Under the pieces are notes generated by a model. It did not search any database. It was not told the DNA's origin and saw only the letters and a program-made list of their open reading frames with translations. DNA of 64,000 nucleotides from Bin5 sp965218625. Lineage in GTDB: Bacteria > Chloroflexota > Anaerolineae > Caldilineales > Caldilineaceae. Each line of letters starts with the position of its first letter. Position 1 is the stretch's first letter. The stretch spans positions 62,001-126,000 of the forward strand of contig CBDCLG010000016.1 of NCBI GenBank assembly GCA_965218625.1, read 5' to 3'. Positions 1-9,208 of the stretch are shown piece after piece. A program made the translations under genes and the position numbers.

Positions 1-96
1 GATTTCTATTGAACCGGCCAAAGAGTGCCAATACGCAATTGCACTTGCAGTCCACGCCAGGGTGCCTTTTCTGTGCAATCAAGACTGGGGGAAATC

Positions 97-1134
97 ATGG
101 TCCGAAAGATCAAGTTTGTCGCGATTGCGGTAGCATTCTATTTGTTGGGTATCGGAACGCAGTCAGCGGTGGCACAAGGAAGGCTTACATTGGAAGGATT
201 GGCGGAAGGACTTGCCGTCCTTGCAGGTCGTGTGGATGGCGTAGAGGAAAGATTGGCGGCGTTGGAAGCGAAGCCAAGACCGATCGGATCGACGGCTGGA
301 TCAATCGCTCCTGGAATGTACAAAGTTGGAGTGGACATTTATCCCGGAGAGTATGTAGGAGTGGCAGGTGACGAAGTTTGCTATTGGGCTAGACTGTCCT
401 CATTGGGCGGGAAAGTGAGCGACGTAATTGCCAATGACCTGGTTGAAGAAAACTCCCGTTTCTACGTTGAAATAGAAGAGTCCGACTACGCCTTCGAAAT
501 TGCGGGGTGCAACGTTTCTCCGGCTGTCTTGTCAGAAAGGGAAACTCCATCGCCAACAGCCACAAGAAGACGATTGCCAACGCCAAGGCCTACATCAACT
601 CCAAGACCACGGCCGACGCCTCAGGCGAATACTATCACGATTACCAGGACCTCAAACATTCGAAGCGGTCCAGGCACGAATTATGCCATCGTCGGCCAGT
701 CAGATTTAGGAACGGTTTACAGAGTAACCGGCAGGAACGCTTCCGGAGACTGGTATCGCATTGAATTCCAAGGACAGCCTGCCTGGATATGGACGGGTTT
801 GACGGATAACAGAAATCTGTCAGTTCCCGTAGTCAGGACGCCAGTTCCACCGCCTACAAGACAACCGGCACCGACTCAACCCTCGGGGCCTCCTCCCGGT
901 TCTCAGACGATCATCATTGAAGAGACCCGTCAGTCCTATTGGGCCGCTCCATCCAATTACGGATTGAGCCCAGGGGCAGGAAAGTACGCTGTTCCTCCAG
1001 GCGAGTACGTATATGTCTGCACAAAGACCAACAATGACTTCTGGCACAAGATCCTCGTGCCGGGCGCCCCTGACGGCTGGGTCTGGATAAGAGCAGTAAT
1101 CTTCTTCTTGGACGAAGTCTACTGTGATCAATAG
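97..1134 (+). CDS. Secreted SH3b-domain protein
   Basis: Exported protein of 345 residues, probably acting at the cell surface. The ATG at 97 is chosen because a GGGGGAA ribosome site lies just upstream and the first ~27 residues form a signal peptide (basic n-region, hydrophobic core, cleavage near AVAQ). Residues ~31-58 are heptad-like (LEGLAEGLAVLAGRVDGVEE) and suggest a short coiled coil. A small beta-rich domain (GSIAPGMYKVGVDIYPGEY) follows, then a Thr/Pro/Arg linker, a bacterial SH3 domain at ~182-240 (NIRSGPGTNYAIVG ... WIWTG), a second Pro-rich linker and a C-terminal SH3-like segment. SH3b domains usually bind peptidoglycan or other surface ligands; the ligand here is unknown. A GTG at 25 in the same frame would put non-signal sequence first and is less likely. 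Confidence 0.8.
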   Translation: MVRKIKFVAIAVAFYLLGIGTQSAVAQGRLTLEGLAEGLAVLAGRVDGVEERLAALEAKPRPIGSTAGSIAPGMYKVGVDIYPGEYVGVAGDEVCYWARLSSLGGKVSDVIANDLVEENSRFYVEIEESDYAFEIAGCNVSPAVLSERETPSPTATRRRLPTPRPTSTPRPRPTPQANTITITRTSNIRSGPGTNYAIVGQSDLGTVYRVTGRNASGDWYRIEFQGQPAWIWTGLTDNRNLSVPVVRTPVPPPTRQPAPTQPSGPPPGSQTIIIEETRQSYWAAPSNYGLSPGAGKYAVPPGEYVYVCTKTNNDFWHKILVPGAPDGWVWIRAVIFFLDEVYCDQ

Positions 1135-1223
1135 ACTCTGGATTAGCGCTATTGGGTAGCATGCTCGCGGTCCACTGGGAGGCTTCCCATCGCAAGCATT
1201 GCCAAAAGGAGACAAGATAACCA

Positions 1224-2153
1224 ATGCAACACGACGCAAGCAAACACCTGGTCTATATCAACGGGGAAATGTTCCCGCCGGACGCGGCGAAGATTTCGGT
1301 CTTTGACAGCGCGGTGACGCTCGGAGACACGATGACCGAGTCGACGCGGACGTTCGGCCACGAGTCGTTCAAGCTGGAGCGGCATGTCGAGCGGCTGTAC
1401 AAGTCGCTCAAGGTCGGCCGCATCAACCCGGGGCTCATGCCGCAGGAGATGACCGACATCACTCTGGAGGTACTCGAGAGGAATCTTCCCCACGTGCCCG
1501 CCAACGAGGATGTCTGGATCGTGCACAACATCTCGCGCGGCGCCGGGGCGCTAGCGGCCGACCCGACGCAGCAGCGCTCGCCGGCCACCGTCATTATCCA
1601 TACCGCGCCGCTGATCCTGAGTGACTGGGCGGGGTTCTACACCGAGGGCTGCCACGCGGTAACGCCGTTCAGCCGTGCGATCCCGACGCAGTCGCTCGAC
1701 GCGCGCATCAAGAACCGGAGCCGGCTGGCGTACACGCTGGCCGAGGCGGAGGTGAAGCTGGTTGACCCGGCGGCGCAGAGTGTGATCCTGGACACCGACG
1801 GCAACGTAACCGAGAACAAGGGCGGCAACTTTTTCATCTACGCCGACGGCGCGCTCAAAACGCCGCACGCACGCGGCGCGCTGGCAGGGATCAGCCGGGA
1901 GACGGCGCTGGAGCTGGCGGAAGGGCTGGGCATCGCCACGCAGGTCACCGATTTTCAGCCGTACGACATTTACACGGCGGAAGAGGCGTTCTTCACGAGC
2001 ACGCCGTACTGCATCATGCCGGCGACGAAGTTCAACGGGCTGCCGGTGGGTGACGGAAAAGTCGGGCCGGTGACGCGGCGGCTGCTGGAGGCGTGGAGCG
2101 AGCTGGTGGGGCTGGACATCGCGGCGCAGGCGCAACGCCATCTTGAGGAGTGA
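1224..2153 (+). CDS. Class IV aminotransferase (BCAT/D-amino-acid aminotransferase-like)
   Basis: PLP-dependent fold-type IV aminotransferase, 309 residues, close to the usual 280-310. The N-terminus (VYINGEMFPPDAAKISVFDSA) is typical of the family. The Schiff-base lysine is probably the one in ARIKNRSRL, and ENKGGNFF is the conserved phosphate-cup segment. Members transfer amino groups between branched-chain or D-amino acids and 2-oxo acids, or lyse aminodeoxychorismate; the substrate cannot be fixed from the sequence. The ATG start is preceded by AAAGGAGA. It is transcribed alone and converges on the methyltransferase that follows. Confidence 0.88.
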   Translation: MQHDASKHLVYINGEMFPPDAAKISVFDSAVTLGDTMTESTRTFGHESFKLERHVERLYKSLKVGRINPGLMPQEMTDITLEVLERNLPHVPANEDVWIVHNISRGAGALAADPTQQRSPATVIIHTAPLILSDWAGFYTEGCHAVTPFSRAIPTQSLDARIKNRSRLAYTLAEAEVKLVDPAAQSVILDTDGNVTENKGGNFFIYADGALKTPHARGALAGISRETALELAEGLGIATQVTDFQPYDIYTAEEAFFTSTPYCIMPATKFNGLPVGDGKVGPVTRRLLEAWSELVGLDIAAQAQRHLEE

Positions 2154-2168
2154 ATGGAGAGGAGTGAG

Positions 2169-2867
2169 TTAAGGGAAGAGGAAGAGCGGGGCGTGGGGTG
2201 AAGTAGAAAAGGCGCGTGCAAAGACTGTGATCTGCCAGAGGCCTTGGGTATCGGCGTGGACCGGCTCAAGGCCTTTTTGCGCGGCAATGGCGTGTACGTC
2301 GCTGTGGGGGTGGAGGTAGGTGCGGAAGCTGCTGCGCTTGAGGCGGAGGAAGAGGTTGAAGAGCTTGAAGGTGAGGAAGACCCACCATTTTGCGCGCGGG
2401 TAGCTGAGGGCGAGGAAGCGCCCGGCCTTGTCGGCGGAGGCTGAGAGAAGGTCGTCCAGGAGGGGGTAGCAGCAGATGACGCGGTCGAGGATGACGGCGT
2501 CGGCGGCGTCTATGGAGTCGGCGGAGCGGGCGAAGTCGGCGTGCAGGTAGTTGACGCGATCGTCGAGGCCGAGTTCGCGTCCGATGGCGCGAGCGGCGTC
2601 GATGTAGGCGGAGGAGGCCTCGACGGCAACTGCGCTGTGGGCGACGCCGCGGCGCAGGAGTTCATAATGGACGCCGCCGACACCGCCGCCGATATCGAGG
2701 AGGCGCAGCGCGCCTCCAGCGTTGCGGAGGAGATAGTCGATGAGGCGGGCGCTGCGGGCGTCGAGGCCGGCGCACAGGTAGGCGTCGGCCTCCGTTTTGG
2801 CGCGTGCCGAATCGAAGAAGGACTCGATGCCGTCGATGTCGGGCGGCTGGCAACATGGGCAGGGCAT
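2169..2867 (-). CDS. Class I SAM-dependent methyltransferase
   Basis: Soluble methyltransferase of 232 residues with a Rossmann fold. Motif I is LLDIGGGVGGVHYELL at ~residues 56-71. It is followed by an acidic strand end (AVAVEAS) and a DAVILDRVICCYP segment in the place of motif IV. The N-terminal PCPCC is cysteine-rich. The sequence resembles the magnesium-protoporphyrin/UbiE-type methyltransferases, but the substrate is unknown. The gene is convergent with the aminotransferase, only 15 bp away. No sign of damage. Confidence 0.82.
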   Translation of the reverse strand: MPCPCCQPPDIDGIESFFDSARAKTEADAYLCAGLDARSARLIDYLLRNAGGALRLLDIGGGVGGVHYELLRRGVAHSAVAVEASSAYIDAARAIGRELGLDDRVNYLHADFARSADSIDAADAVILDRVICCYPLLDDLLSASADKAGRFLALSYPRAKWWVFLTFKLFNLFLRLKRSSFRTYLHPHSDVHAIAAQKGLEPVHADTQGLWQITVFARAFSTSPHAPLFLFP

Positions 2868-2893
2868 TGGATCGCTCCCGGGTCAAGAGGGGG

Positions 2894-3823
2894 TCAGAGC
2901 GCTTCGACGGTATTCTCCAGGATGCCGAGGCCTTCGATCTCTCCCTTGATGCGGTCGCCCGGCTCGAGGCGCACCTTTTTGGCATGGCCGACGCCGGCGG
3001 GCGTGCCGGTGCTGAGGATGTCGCCCGGTTCGAGAGTGATGAACTGTGAGACGAACGAGAGCGCCTCTGCGGGCGAGAAGATCATCTGGCCGGAATTGGC
3101 GTCCTGCTGCAGCTGGTCGTTGTGCCAGAGCTGCATGCGCAGGCGGTCGGGGTGGGGGATGTCGTCGCGGGTTGTGATCCAGGGGCCCATCGGGCCGAAG
3201 GTGTCGAGCCATTTGCCGACAAGCCAGTCGAAGAACCAGTCGCCTTCCTGTTCGGGCAGGTCGTTGCGGAAGGTGAGCTCGCGGGCGGAGATGTCGTTGA
3301 AGACGGTGTAGCCCATGATGTGATCATCCGCCTGTTCGGGGGTCAGGTCGCGGCCGCGCTTGCCGACGACGACGGCAAGCTCGAGCTCCCAGTCGGCGAA
3401 GGCGGTGGAGGGCGGGATGCGGATCGGCTGATCGGTCGCGGTGACGGAAGAGCAGGGTTTGATGAAGAAGCGCGGGATCATCTTTTCCTTGCCGATGTAA
3501 GAGCCGCCGCCCTCTTCGATGTGGCTGGCGTAGTTGCCGGCAAGGCACATGAGCTTGCCGGGGCAGGGGAGCGGCGCGAGCAGGGTGACCTCGAGGCGCG
3601 GAACTCTCAGGTCCGAGCGGTTGTTATTCGTTGCCCACATTGATGTTGCGCGTACGGCGTCCAGCCCGGCTTCGCCCGCCTCGAGCAGCGCGCGCATGTC
3701 GGCGACGTCGGCGCTGTCGACCAGTCCGCTCGCCTCTGCCGCGGCCGTAAGGTCCCAGATGTGTTCTCCGTCGACGACGCCGACCCGCACGCCGTCAAGC
3801 CCTTCATAGGTCGCCAGTTGCAT
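2894..3823 (-). CDS. Fumarylacetoacetate hydrolase family protein
   Basis: 309 residues. FAH-fold enzymes hydrolyse or decarboxylate acylpyruvates or hydrate 2-oxopent-4-enoates in aromatic and sugar-acid breakdown. Visible hallmarks are CLAGNYASHIEE, the metal-binding acidic residues in DWELELAVVVGKRGRDL, the segment GYTVFNDISARE, and the C-terminal STGTPAGVGHAKK. The ATG at 3823 is preferred over upstream options because GAAAGGA precedes it and the protein opens with the usual MQLATYEG. It lies 76 bp downstream of the glucosidase on the same strand. The true substrate is unknown. Confidence 0.9.
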   Translation of the reverse strand: MQLATYEGLDGVRVGVVDGEHIWDLTAAAEASGLVDSADVADMRALLEAGEAGLDAVRATSMWATNNNRSDLRVPRLEVTLLAPLPCPGKLMCLAGNYASHIEEGGGSYIGKEKMIPRFFIKPCSSVTATDQPIRIPPSTAFADWELELAVVVGKRGRDLTPEQADDHIMGYTVFNDISARELTFRNDLPEQEGDWFFDWLVGKWLDTFGPMGPWITTRDDIPHPDRLRMQLWHNDQLQQDANSGQMIFSPAEALSFVSQFITLEPGDILSTGTPAGVGHAKKVRLEPGDRIKGEIEGLGILENTVEAL

Positions 3824-3899
3824 CGTAACTGAATCCTTTCTGGAATGCTGCTGGAGTAGATGTTTCGACTTTGGCCCGCAGTGAACTCTTTGCAGAATC

Positions 3900-6578
3900 T
3901 CAGCGGGCGAATTCCCTGCCGCCGGACTGCTGCAGGAGTTTAGCGACCAGGCCGGTCCAGCCGGTCTGATGGCTTGCGCCGAGACCCATGCCGTTGTCGC
4001 CGTTGAAGTATTCGTAGAACAGCAGCCGGTCCTGCCAATGGGGGCAGTTCTGGAAGAGTTTGACATCGCCAAATTTCGGGCGCTCTCCCTCTCCGTTGCG
4101 CGTGAAGATCCGGATCAACCTCTGCGAGATCTCTGTTGCGACCTCATCGAGCGTCATCCAGACACCGGAACCCGTCGGGCACTCCACCTTCAAGTCGTCT
4201 CCGTAGTAGTGATGGAATCGCTGGAGGCTTTCGATAATCAGAAAGTTGATCGGGAACCAGATCGGTCCGCGCCAGTTGGAGTTGCCCCCGTACATGCCGG
4301 TACGTGATTCGGCCGGTTCGTATTCAATGTCGAAGATCAGCTCGTCCACATGGATGTGAAAGGGATGCTTCTCATGCACCTTGGAGAGCGAGCGGATTCC
4401 GTAGGGGGAAAGAAACTCGTTTTCGTCCAGCAGGTATCGCAGCACGCTCAGTAGCTTGTCCCTTGTGAGGAGCGACGTGAGAAAGCGCTGGCCGACGCCG
4501 GGTTCGTCGATGCTGCTCATCGCCGACGCAAGGCGCGGCCTGTGTTCGATGAACCAGTGGGTGCGCCGGTTGAACTCCGGCAGCGAGGACATCAACTCGG
4601 GCTCGAGCGTTTCGACTGCAATCAGGGGAATCAGGCCGACGAGTGAGCGGACCCTGAGCGGAATGAATGTATGGTCGTGCAGATGCAGCAGGTCGTAGTA
4701 GAAGCGGTCCTCCTCGTCCCACATTGAGACGCCCTCGCCCCTCTGGTCGTTCATGGCGGTGGCGATGCGGAGGAAATGTTCGAAGAACTTGGTCGCCAGG
4801 TCCTGGTAGACGTCGTCCTCGCCGGCCAGCTCGAGCGCGATCTTCATCATCATCAGGCAGTAGAAGCCCATCCAGGCGGTGCCGTCGGACTGGTCGATAT
4901 GGCCGTCTGCGGGCAGCCCCGCGCTGCGGTCGAAGACGCTGATGTTGTCCAGCCCGAGGAAGCCGCCCTGGAAGACGTTGTGGCCGTCTTCATCCTTGCG
5001 GTTGACCCACCATGTGAAGTTCAGGAGTAACTTATGGAAGAGTCCCTCCAGGAAGCCGCGATCGGAGACCCCGGTCTGGCGGGCGTCGATCTTGTAGACG
5101 CGCCAGACGGCCCAGGCGTGGACCGGTGGGCTGACGTCGCCGAAGTTCCATTCGTAGGCGGGCAACGCGCCGTTCGGGTGCATGTACCATTCGCGTGTCA
5201 CCAGCTCCAGCTGCCGCTTGGCAAAGTCAGGGTCGACCATGGCAAGCGGCAGCGCATGGAATCCCAGGTCCCAGGTGGCGTACCAGGGGTATTCCCATTT
5301 GTCCGGCATCGAGATGATGTCGAAGTTATGCAGATGCTCCCAGCCGCTGTTGCGGCCCTCTTTGCGCTCGGGCAGCGCCGGCAGGGCGGGGTCTCCGTTC
5401 AGCCACTGGGGAACGTCATAGTAGTAGAGCTGCTTGGACCACAACATGCCGGCCAGCGCCTGCCGCTGGATCATCTTCTCCTCTTCATCCAGGTCCGGGT
5501 TTTGTATCGCGTCGTAGAACTCATCGGCGTCGGCGATGCGGCGGACGAAAATGTCGTCGAAAGCGTCGCCGAACGGTTCATCGTGGCCGATGTCGGCCAG
5601 CCTGCAGCGGTAGACTTTGGACTCGCCCGGCGGAATGCGTTCGGCGTAAAGGGCCGCGGCCTTCGTGCCGTATCCTTCCGGATTCACCGCCCAGCTTTCG
5701 TCGTGAATCAGGTAGCGATGGAAGGCGTTCTTGACGAACGGTGTCGGGTTGGACGAGCCGAAAAGGAGCGCCGAGTTGGTGTCGTTCTCGGTGAAGAGCA
5801 TGTCCTCGGCGGCGTCGGCCCAGAAATAGTAACGGCTCAGCTGCACGTGGTCCGCCGCCAGGCAGACTGTGCCGTCCGGGCCTTCGTGCCGGGCCATATG
5901 CGGCCGGCCGGGCGCCCTGCCCAGCGGCCCGTTCTCATAGCCCCAGCTCCACGAATTGCGGAACCAGAGGGTGGGCAGGAGGTGCAGGAGGGCACTCTCG
6001 GGGCCCCGGTTGGTGACGGTGATGCGCAGGAGCACGTCGTTCTGTTTCGCCTTGGCGTATTCGACCATGACGTCGAAATAGCGGTCTTCGGCGAAGACGC
6101 CGGTATCCACCAGCTCGTATTCGTCTTCCTGGTAGCCCAGGCCGCGGTTTTTCTCCACCAGGTCGGCGTAGGGGAAGGCGGCCTGGGGGTACTTGTAGAG
6201 CATCTTCATATAGCTGTGGGTCGGCGTGCTGTCGAGGTAGAAGTAGCACTCCTTGACATCTTCGCCGTGGTTGCCTTCCGGCCCGGTCAGGCCGAAAAGG
6301 CGCTCCTTGAGGATCGGGTCGTTGCCGTTCCAGAGGGCCAGCGCCAGGCAGAGAAACTGGTTGCGGTCGCTGATGCCGGCGAGGCCGTCCTCGTTCCAGC
6401 GGTAGGCGCGGCTGCGGGCCTGGTCGTGGGAGAAGTAGCCCCAGGAGTCGCCGCTTGCGCTGTAGTCTTCGCGCACGGTACCCCAGGCGCGCTCGCTGAG
6501 ATAGGGCCCCCAATGCTTCCAGTTGCTGGCGCGCTTCCTGTACCCTTCGAGGCGTGCGTGTTCGGCAGTTGATGGCAT
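3900..6578 (-). CDS. GH63-like glucosidase
   Basis: Large cytoplasmic protein of 892 residues with no signal peptide. It matches the bacterial 'glucosidase' family related to mannosyl-oligosaccharide glucosidase (GH63, (alpha/alpha)6 barrel). Recognisable parts are the N-terminal beta region beginning EGYRKRASNWKHWGPYLSER, the WNEDGLAGISDRNQFLCLAL stretch, and the C-terminal barrel with WDLGFHALPLAMVDPDFAK, GMYGGNSNWRGPIWFPINF and EYFNGDNGMGLGASHQTGW. The length is as expected. The natural substrate is not known; members of the fold act on alpha-glucosides. It is upstream of, and probably co-transcribed with, the FAH gene. Confidence 0.88.
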   Translation of the reverse strand: MPSTAEHARLEGYRKRASNWKHWGPYLSERAWGTVREDYSASGDSWGYFSHDQARSRAYRWNEDGLAGISDRNQFLCLALALWNGNDPILKERLFGLTGPEGNHGEDVKECYFYLDSTPTHSYMKMLYKYPQAAFPYADLVEKNRGLGYQEDEYELVDTGVFAEDRYFDVMVEYAKAKQNDVLLRITVTNRGPESALLHLLPTLWFRNSWSWGYENGPLGRAPGRPHMARHEGPDGTVCLAADHVQLSRYYFWADAAEDMLFTENDTNSALLFGSSNPTPFVKNAFHRYLIHDESWAVNPEGYGTKAAALYAERIPPGESKVYRCRLADIGHDEPFGDAFDDIFVRRIADADEFYDAIQNPDLDEEEKMIQRQALAGMLWSKQLYYYDVPQWLNGDPALPALPERKEGRNSGWEHLHNFDIISMPDKWEYPWYATWDLGFHALPLAMVDPDFAKRQLELVTREWYMHPNGALPAYEWNFGDVSPPVHAWAVWRVYKIDARQTGVSDRGFLEGLFHKLLLNFTWWVNRKDEDGHNVFQGGFLGLDNISVFDRSAGLPADGHIDQSDGTAWMGFYCLMMMKIALELAGEDDVYQDLATKFFEHFLRIATAMNDQRGEGVSMWDEEDRFYYDLLHLHDHTFIPLRVRSLVGLIPLIAVETLEPELMSSLPEFNRRTHWFIEHRPRLASAMSSIDEPGVGQRFLTSLLTRDKLLSVLRYLLDENEFLSPYGIRSLSKVHEKHPFHIHVDELIFDIEYEPAESRTGMYGGNSNWRGPIWFPINFLIIESLQRFHHYYGDDLKVECPTGSGVWMTLDEVATEISQRLIRIFTRNGEGERPKFGDVKLFQNCPHWQDRLLFYEYFNGDNGMGLGASHQTGWTGLVAKLLQQSGGREFAR

Positions 6579-6753
6579 GTGGTGACCCGGTTCAGACCAT
6601 AACTACTGCCCCTGACCAGGGGCGCAGTGAAGAAAATGTGCTACCAAAAACATGCGGCCCAAATACCTTATGCGCGGCGGCACACGGACGGGCAGTGAGA
6701 AAGAGAACGCGATCCGCGCACGAGGGCTGGAGACTCTTGCCGCCGCACCGGCA

Positions 6754-7824
6754 TCAGACCTCTACGCGGCGGCCGCTGCGGTCGGACTCGTAGGCGGCGT
6801 CGATGACTTTGGCGACGCGGACGGCGTCCTCGCCGGTCGCCATTGGCTCGCCGTTGCCGAGACAGGCGTCGATGAAGGCGCGCAGGAATGTCTCACCGTG
6901 CGCGCCGCCGTAGGCGGGGGACTCGGCGAAGGTGTAGTCGAAGGTGCGCCGCGGCGCCGACGCCCAGTAGGGATGGGCGCTCTCAACGTAGATGCTGGTG
7001 GGGGTGCCGCTGGAACTCCAGGTGATGCGTCCCAGGCGGCCGTTGACGCCGACGTAGGTGTCGTAGCCGGCGGCGTTGTGATAGCCGCCGCCGCTGAGGC
7101 TGAGCATGTAGCCGGTGTGCAGGGTGCCGACGGCGCCGGAAGCGAAACGGAGCGAGAGCGTGGCGACGTCCTCGACGTCGATACCTTCGCCGCTGCGGGT
7201 GGCGACCTGCGCGGCGACGGAGACTATCTCATCCTGCGTGATGTTCATGATCTGGTCGATGTAATGACAGCCGAGCCAGGAGAGGATGCCACCGCCGGAC
7301 TTTTCGTGATCGAAGAGCCAGTGCTGCGGGTTGCGCACCGCGACCTGGGTGGTGACCATGCGCATTTCGACCGAAACGAGCTCGCCGATCAGCCCCTGCT
7401 CTACGATACTGCGGGCGTCGCGGATCGGGTCGAGCGCGCGGTTCTGGTAGAAGACGCCGAGTTTGCGCTCCTCGCGGCGCGCGACGGCTGCGACCTGTTC
7501 GCTTTCGACGGCAGTCTTGCCGATCGGCTTGTCGGTGATCAGATGCTTGCCGGCCTCGAGGGCCCGAATAAAGATAGGCGGGCCGAGGTCGTTGCGCAGC
7601 GCGGCGACGACAAAGAGGATCCGGTCCTGCGCCAGCACCGAGGCGAGGTCGGTCGTCGTAGCCGTGACTTTCTCACCCTGTTCGCTGACGGTTTCCCGCA
7701 ACAACTGCTCGTCTGGGTCCCAGAGGGTGATCGAGGTGATTTCAGGCAGGGTCTGGAGTGTGCGCAGGTGGGCTTTGGCGTGGGGATGGTCGAGCCCGAG
7801 AAGGGCGGTGTGTATGTCGGTCAT
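6754..7824 (-). CDS. Gfo/Idh/MocA family oxidoreductase
   Basis: NAD(P)-dependent sugar or polyol dehydrogenase family, 356 residues. The N-terminal Rossmann domain starts ALLGLDHPHAKAHL, a variant of the GxGxxG loop. DKPIGKTAVESEQVAAV corresponds to the family EKP motif with Asp replacing Glu. The C-terminal alpha/beta domain carries GGGILSWLGCHYIDQIMN, containing the usual catalytic His. It is divergent from a second Gfo/Idh gene across a 159-bp interval that holds a palindrome at 7891-7907, so the two may share control. Substrate unknown. Confidence 0.88.
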   Translation of the reverse strand: MTDIHTALLGLDHPHAKAHLRTLQTLPEITSITLWDPDEQLLRETVSEQGEKVTATTTDLASVLAQDRILFVVAALRNDLGPPIFIRALEAGKHLITDKPIGKTAVESEQVAAVARREERKLGVFYQNRALDPIRDARSIVEQGLIGELVSVEMRMVTTQVAVRNPQHWLFDHEKSGGGILSWLGCHYIDQIMNITQDEIVSVAAQVATRSGEGIDVEDVATLSLRFASGAVGTLHTGYMLSLSGGGYHNAAGYDTYVGVNGRLGRITWSSSGTPTSIYVESAHPYWASAPRRTFDYTFAESPAYGGAHGETFLRAFIDACLGNGEPMATGEDAVRVAKVIDAAYESDRSGRRVEV

Positions 7825-7890
7825 GGCGTTTTTCGATCCTGGCGCCCGCTGGGGGCGCGGTCTGATTGGTGGTAGCGTTCGATGGCCGGG

Positions 7891-7907
7891 TACGATAGCA
7901 TATCGTA
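7891..7907. promoter_or_regulatory. Operator-like palindrome between divergent Gfo/Idh genes
   Basis: The sequence TACGATA-GCA-TATCGTA is a perfect 7-bp inverted repeat with a 3-bp centre. It lies in the short AT-richer interval between two divergent oxidoreductase genes. Size and placement suit a dimeric LacI- or GntR-type repressor. No regulator gene is adjacent, so the binding protein is unknown. Confidence 0.5.
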
Positions 7908-7983
7908 TAGGTGAATCATTGGTATGTCAACCTGTCTGACCCGGCACGCGGGCCAGGCCACACGAAGGCCGAGGAGGTCAACG

Positions 7984-9093
7984 ATGTACAAAGCAGCTGT
8001 GATTGGCTTGGGGCGGATGGGCAGTACTTTTGACGATGAGATGAAGAATGGCGGTTCGATCTTCCTTCCCTACTGCCACGGGCCGAGCTACGCAGCGTCG
8101 CCGCTTACGCAGCTGGCGGCCGGCGCGGACCCGCACGCTGAGCAGGGCGCGATCTTCGCCGAGCGCTGGGGGCTGTCCGAGCGGCAGATCTACCGGGACC
8201 ACCGCGAGATGCTGGAGGCGGAGAAGCCGGACATTGTGAGCGTGTGTACGACGGCGCGCCACCGGGCCGCGATTCTGCTGGACGTGATCGACGCCGGCGT
8301 GAAGGCGATCTGGTCGGAAAAGCCGCTCACATTGAGCCTGGCAGAGGCCGACGCGGTGATCGAGCGCTTGGACGCGAAGGGGGTCGCGCTGGCGATCAAC
8401 TGCTCGCGGCGATACAACCCGTTCATGCGCGAGGCGCGGCGCATGGTGGACGCGGGCGAGCTGGGCGAGATCCTGCAGATCACCGCCTACACGATGTGCA
8501 ACCTCTCGCACAACGGCAGCCATGCGATCGATGCCATGCGTTTCCTGGTCAACGGCGACGTGGAATGGGTATTCGGCGAAATGGAGTCGGACGAAAAGGC
8601 CGCGAGCGAGGACGACATTATGGGCAACGGCTACCTGGCGTTCGACAACGGCGTGCGCGGCTTCATTCGCGCCATGCCGACCGGCCTGGCGGCGTGGGAG
8701 TTCGACCTGATCGGCACCGAGGGGCGCGTGCGTTCGATGGGCGAAGGCCTCGATCGGGAGTACACGCGCTGGGGGCCGGGCGGGCCGCGCGGCCGGCCGC
8801 TTGCGGCCAAGGTGCCGTTCCCGCTGCCCACGAATATCCCCGGCATGGGGCTGACGGTGATCGAGGACCTGGTGCAGGCGGTGGAGACGGGCGGGCCGAC
8901 GGCCTGCACGGCGGATGACGGCCGCAAGGCGCTTGAGATTGCGATCGCAATGCGTGAGTCCCACCGCCAGGGCTTTCGCCGCGTCAACCTGCCCCTGGCG
9001 GACCGTTCGCAGCGCATGTTGTCGGCTGAGATCGCCAACGACGACGCGCCGGCGCGCATCCGGCGGATGCAGGCCGCGCGGAGCGGGGGTTAG
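7984..9093 (+). CDS. Gfo/Idh/MocA family oxidoreductase
   Basis: 369 residues from the ATG at 7984, which follows a strong CGAGGAGG ribosome site. An upstream in-frame ATG at 7924 would add 20 residues that do not look like the family. The N-terminus MYKAAVIGLGRMGSTFDDE has the GxGxxG dinucleotide loop, and SEKPLTLSLAEADAVIE is the EKP motif. The C-terminal domain has SHNGSHAIDAMRFL, with the catalytic-position His. It probably oxidises a sugar, inositol or related polyol. It is divergent from the neighbouring Gfo/Idh gene. Confidence 0.9.
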   Translation: MYKAAVIGLGRMGSTFDDEMKNGGSIFLPYCHGPSYAASPLTQLAAGADPHAEQGAIFAERWGLSERQIYRDHREMLEAEKPDIVSVCTTARHRAAILLDVIDAGVKAIWSEKPLTLSLAEADAVIERLDAKGVALAINCSRRYNPFMREARRMVDAGELGEILQITAYTMCNLSHNGSHAIDAMRFLVNGDVEWVFGEMESDEKAASEDDIMGNGYLAFDNGVRGFIRAMPTGLAAWEFDLIGTEGRVRSMGEGLDREYTRWGPGGPRGRPLAAKVPFPLPTNIPGMGLTVIEDLVQAVETGGPTACTADDGRKALEIAIAMRESHRQGFRRVNLPLADRSQRMLSAEIANDDAPARIRRMQAARSGG

Positions 9094-9208
9094 TTTTCAG
9101 TTTTGAGTTTCTAGTTTCTAGTGTTAGTCGGCGCGCACGGTCGAAAGAATGAGTCTTTGTTCCGGAGGTATGAGTGGGCCGGTTGTGGTGGCTGACGCCG
9201 TGGGGCGA

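Noticed and set aside
5034..6572. A 512-codon plus-strand frame opposite the glucosidase gene
   Set aside because: It is antisense shadow; the minus-strand protein is a complete GH63-like enzyme.
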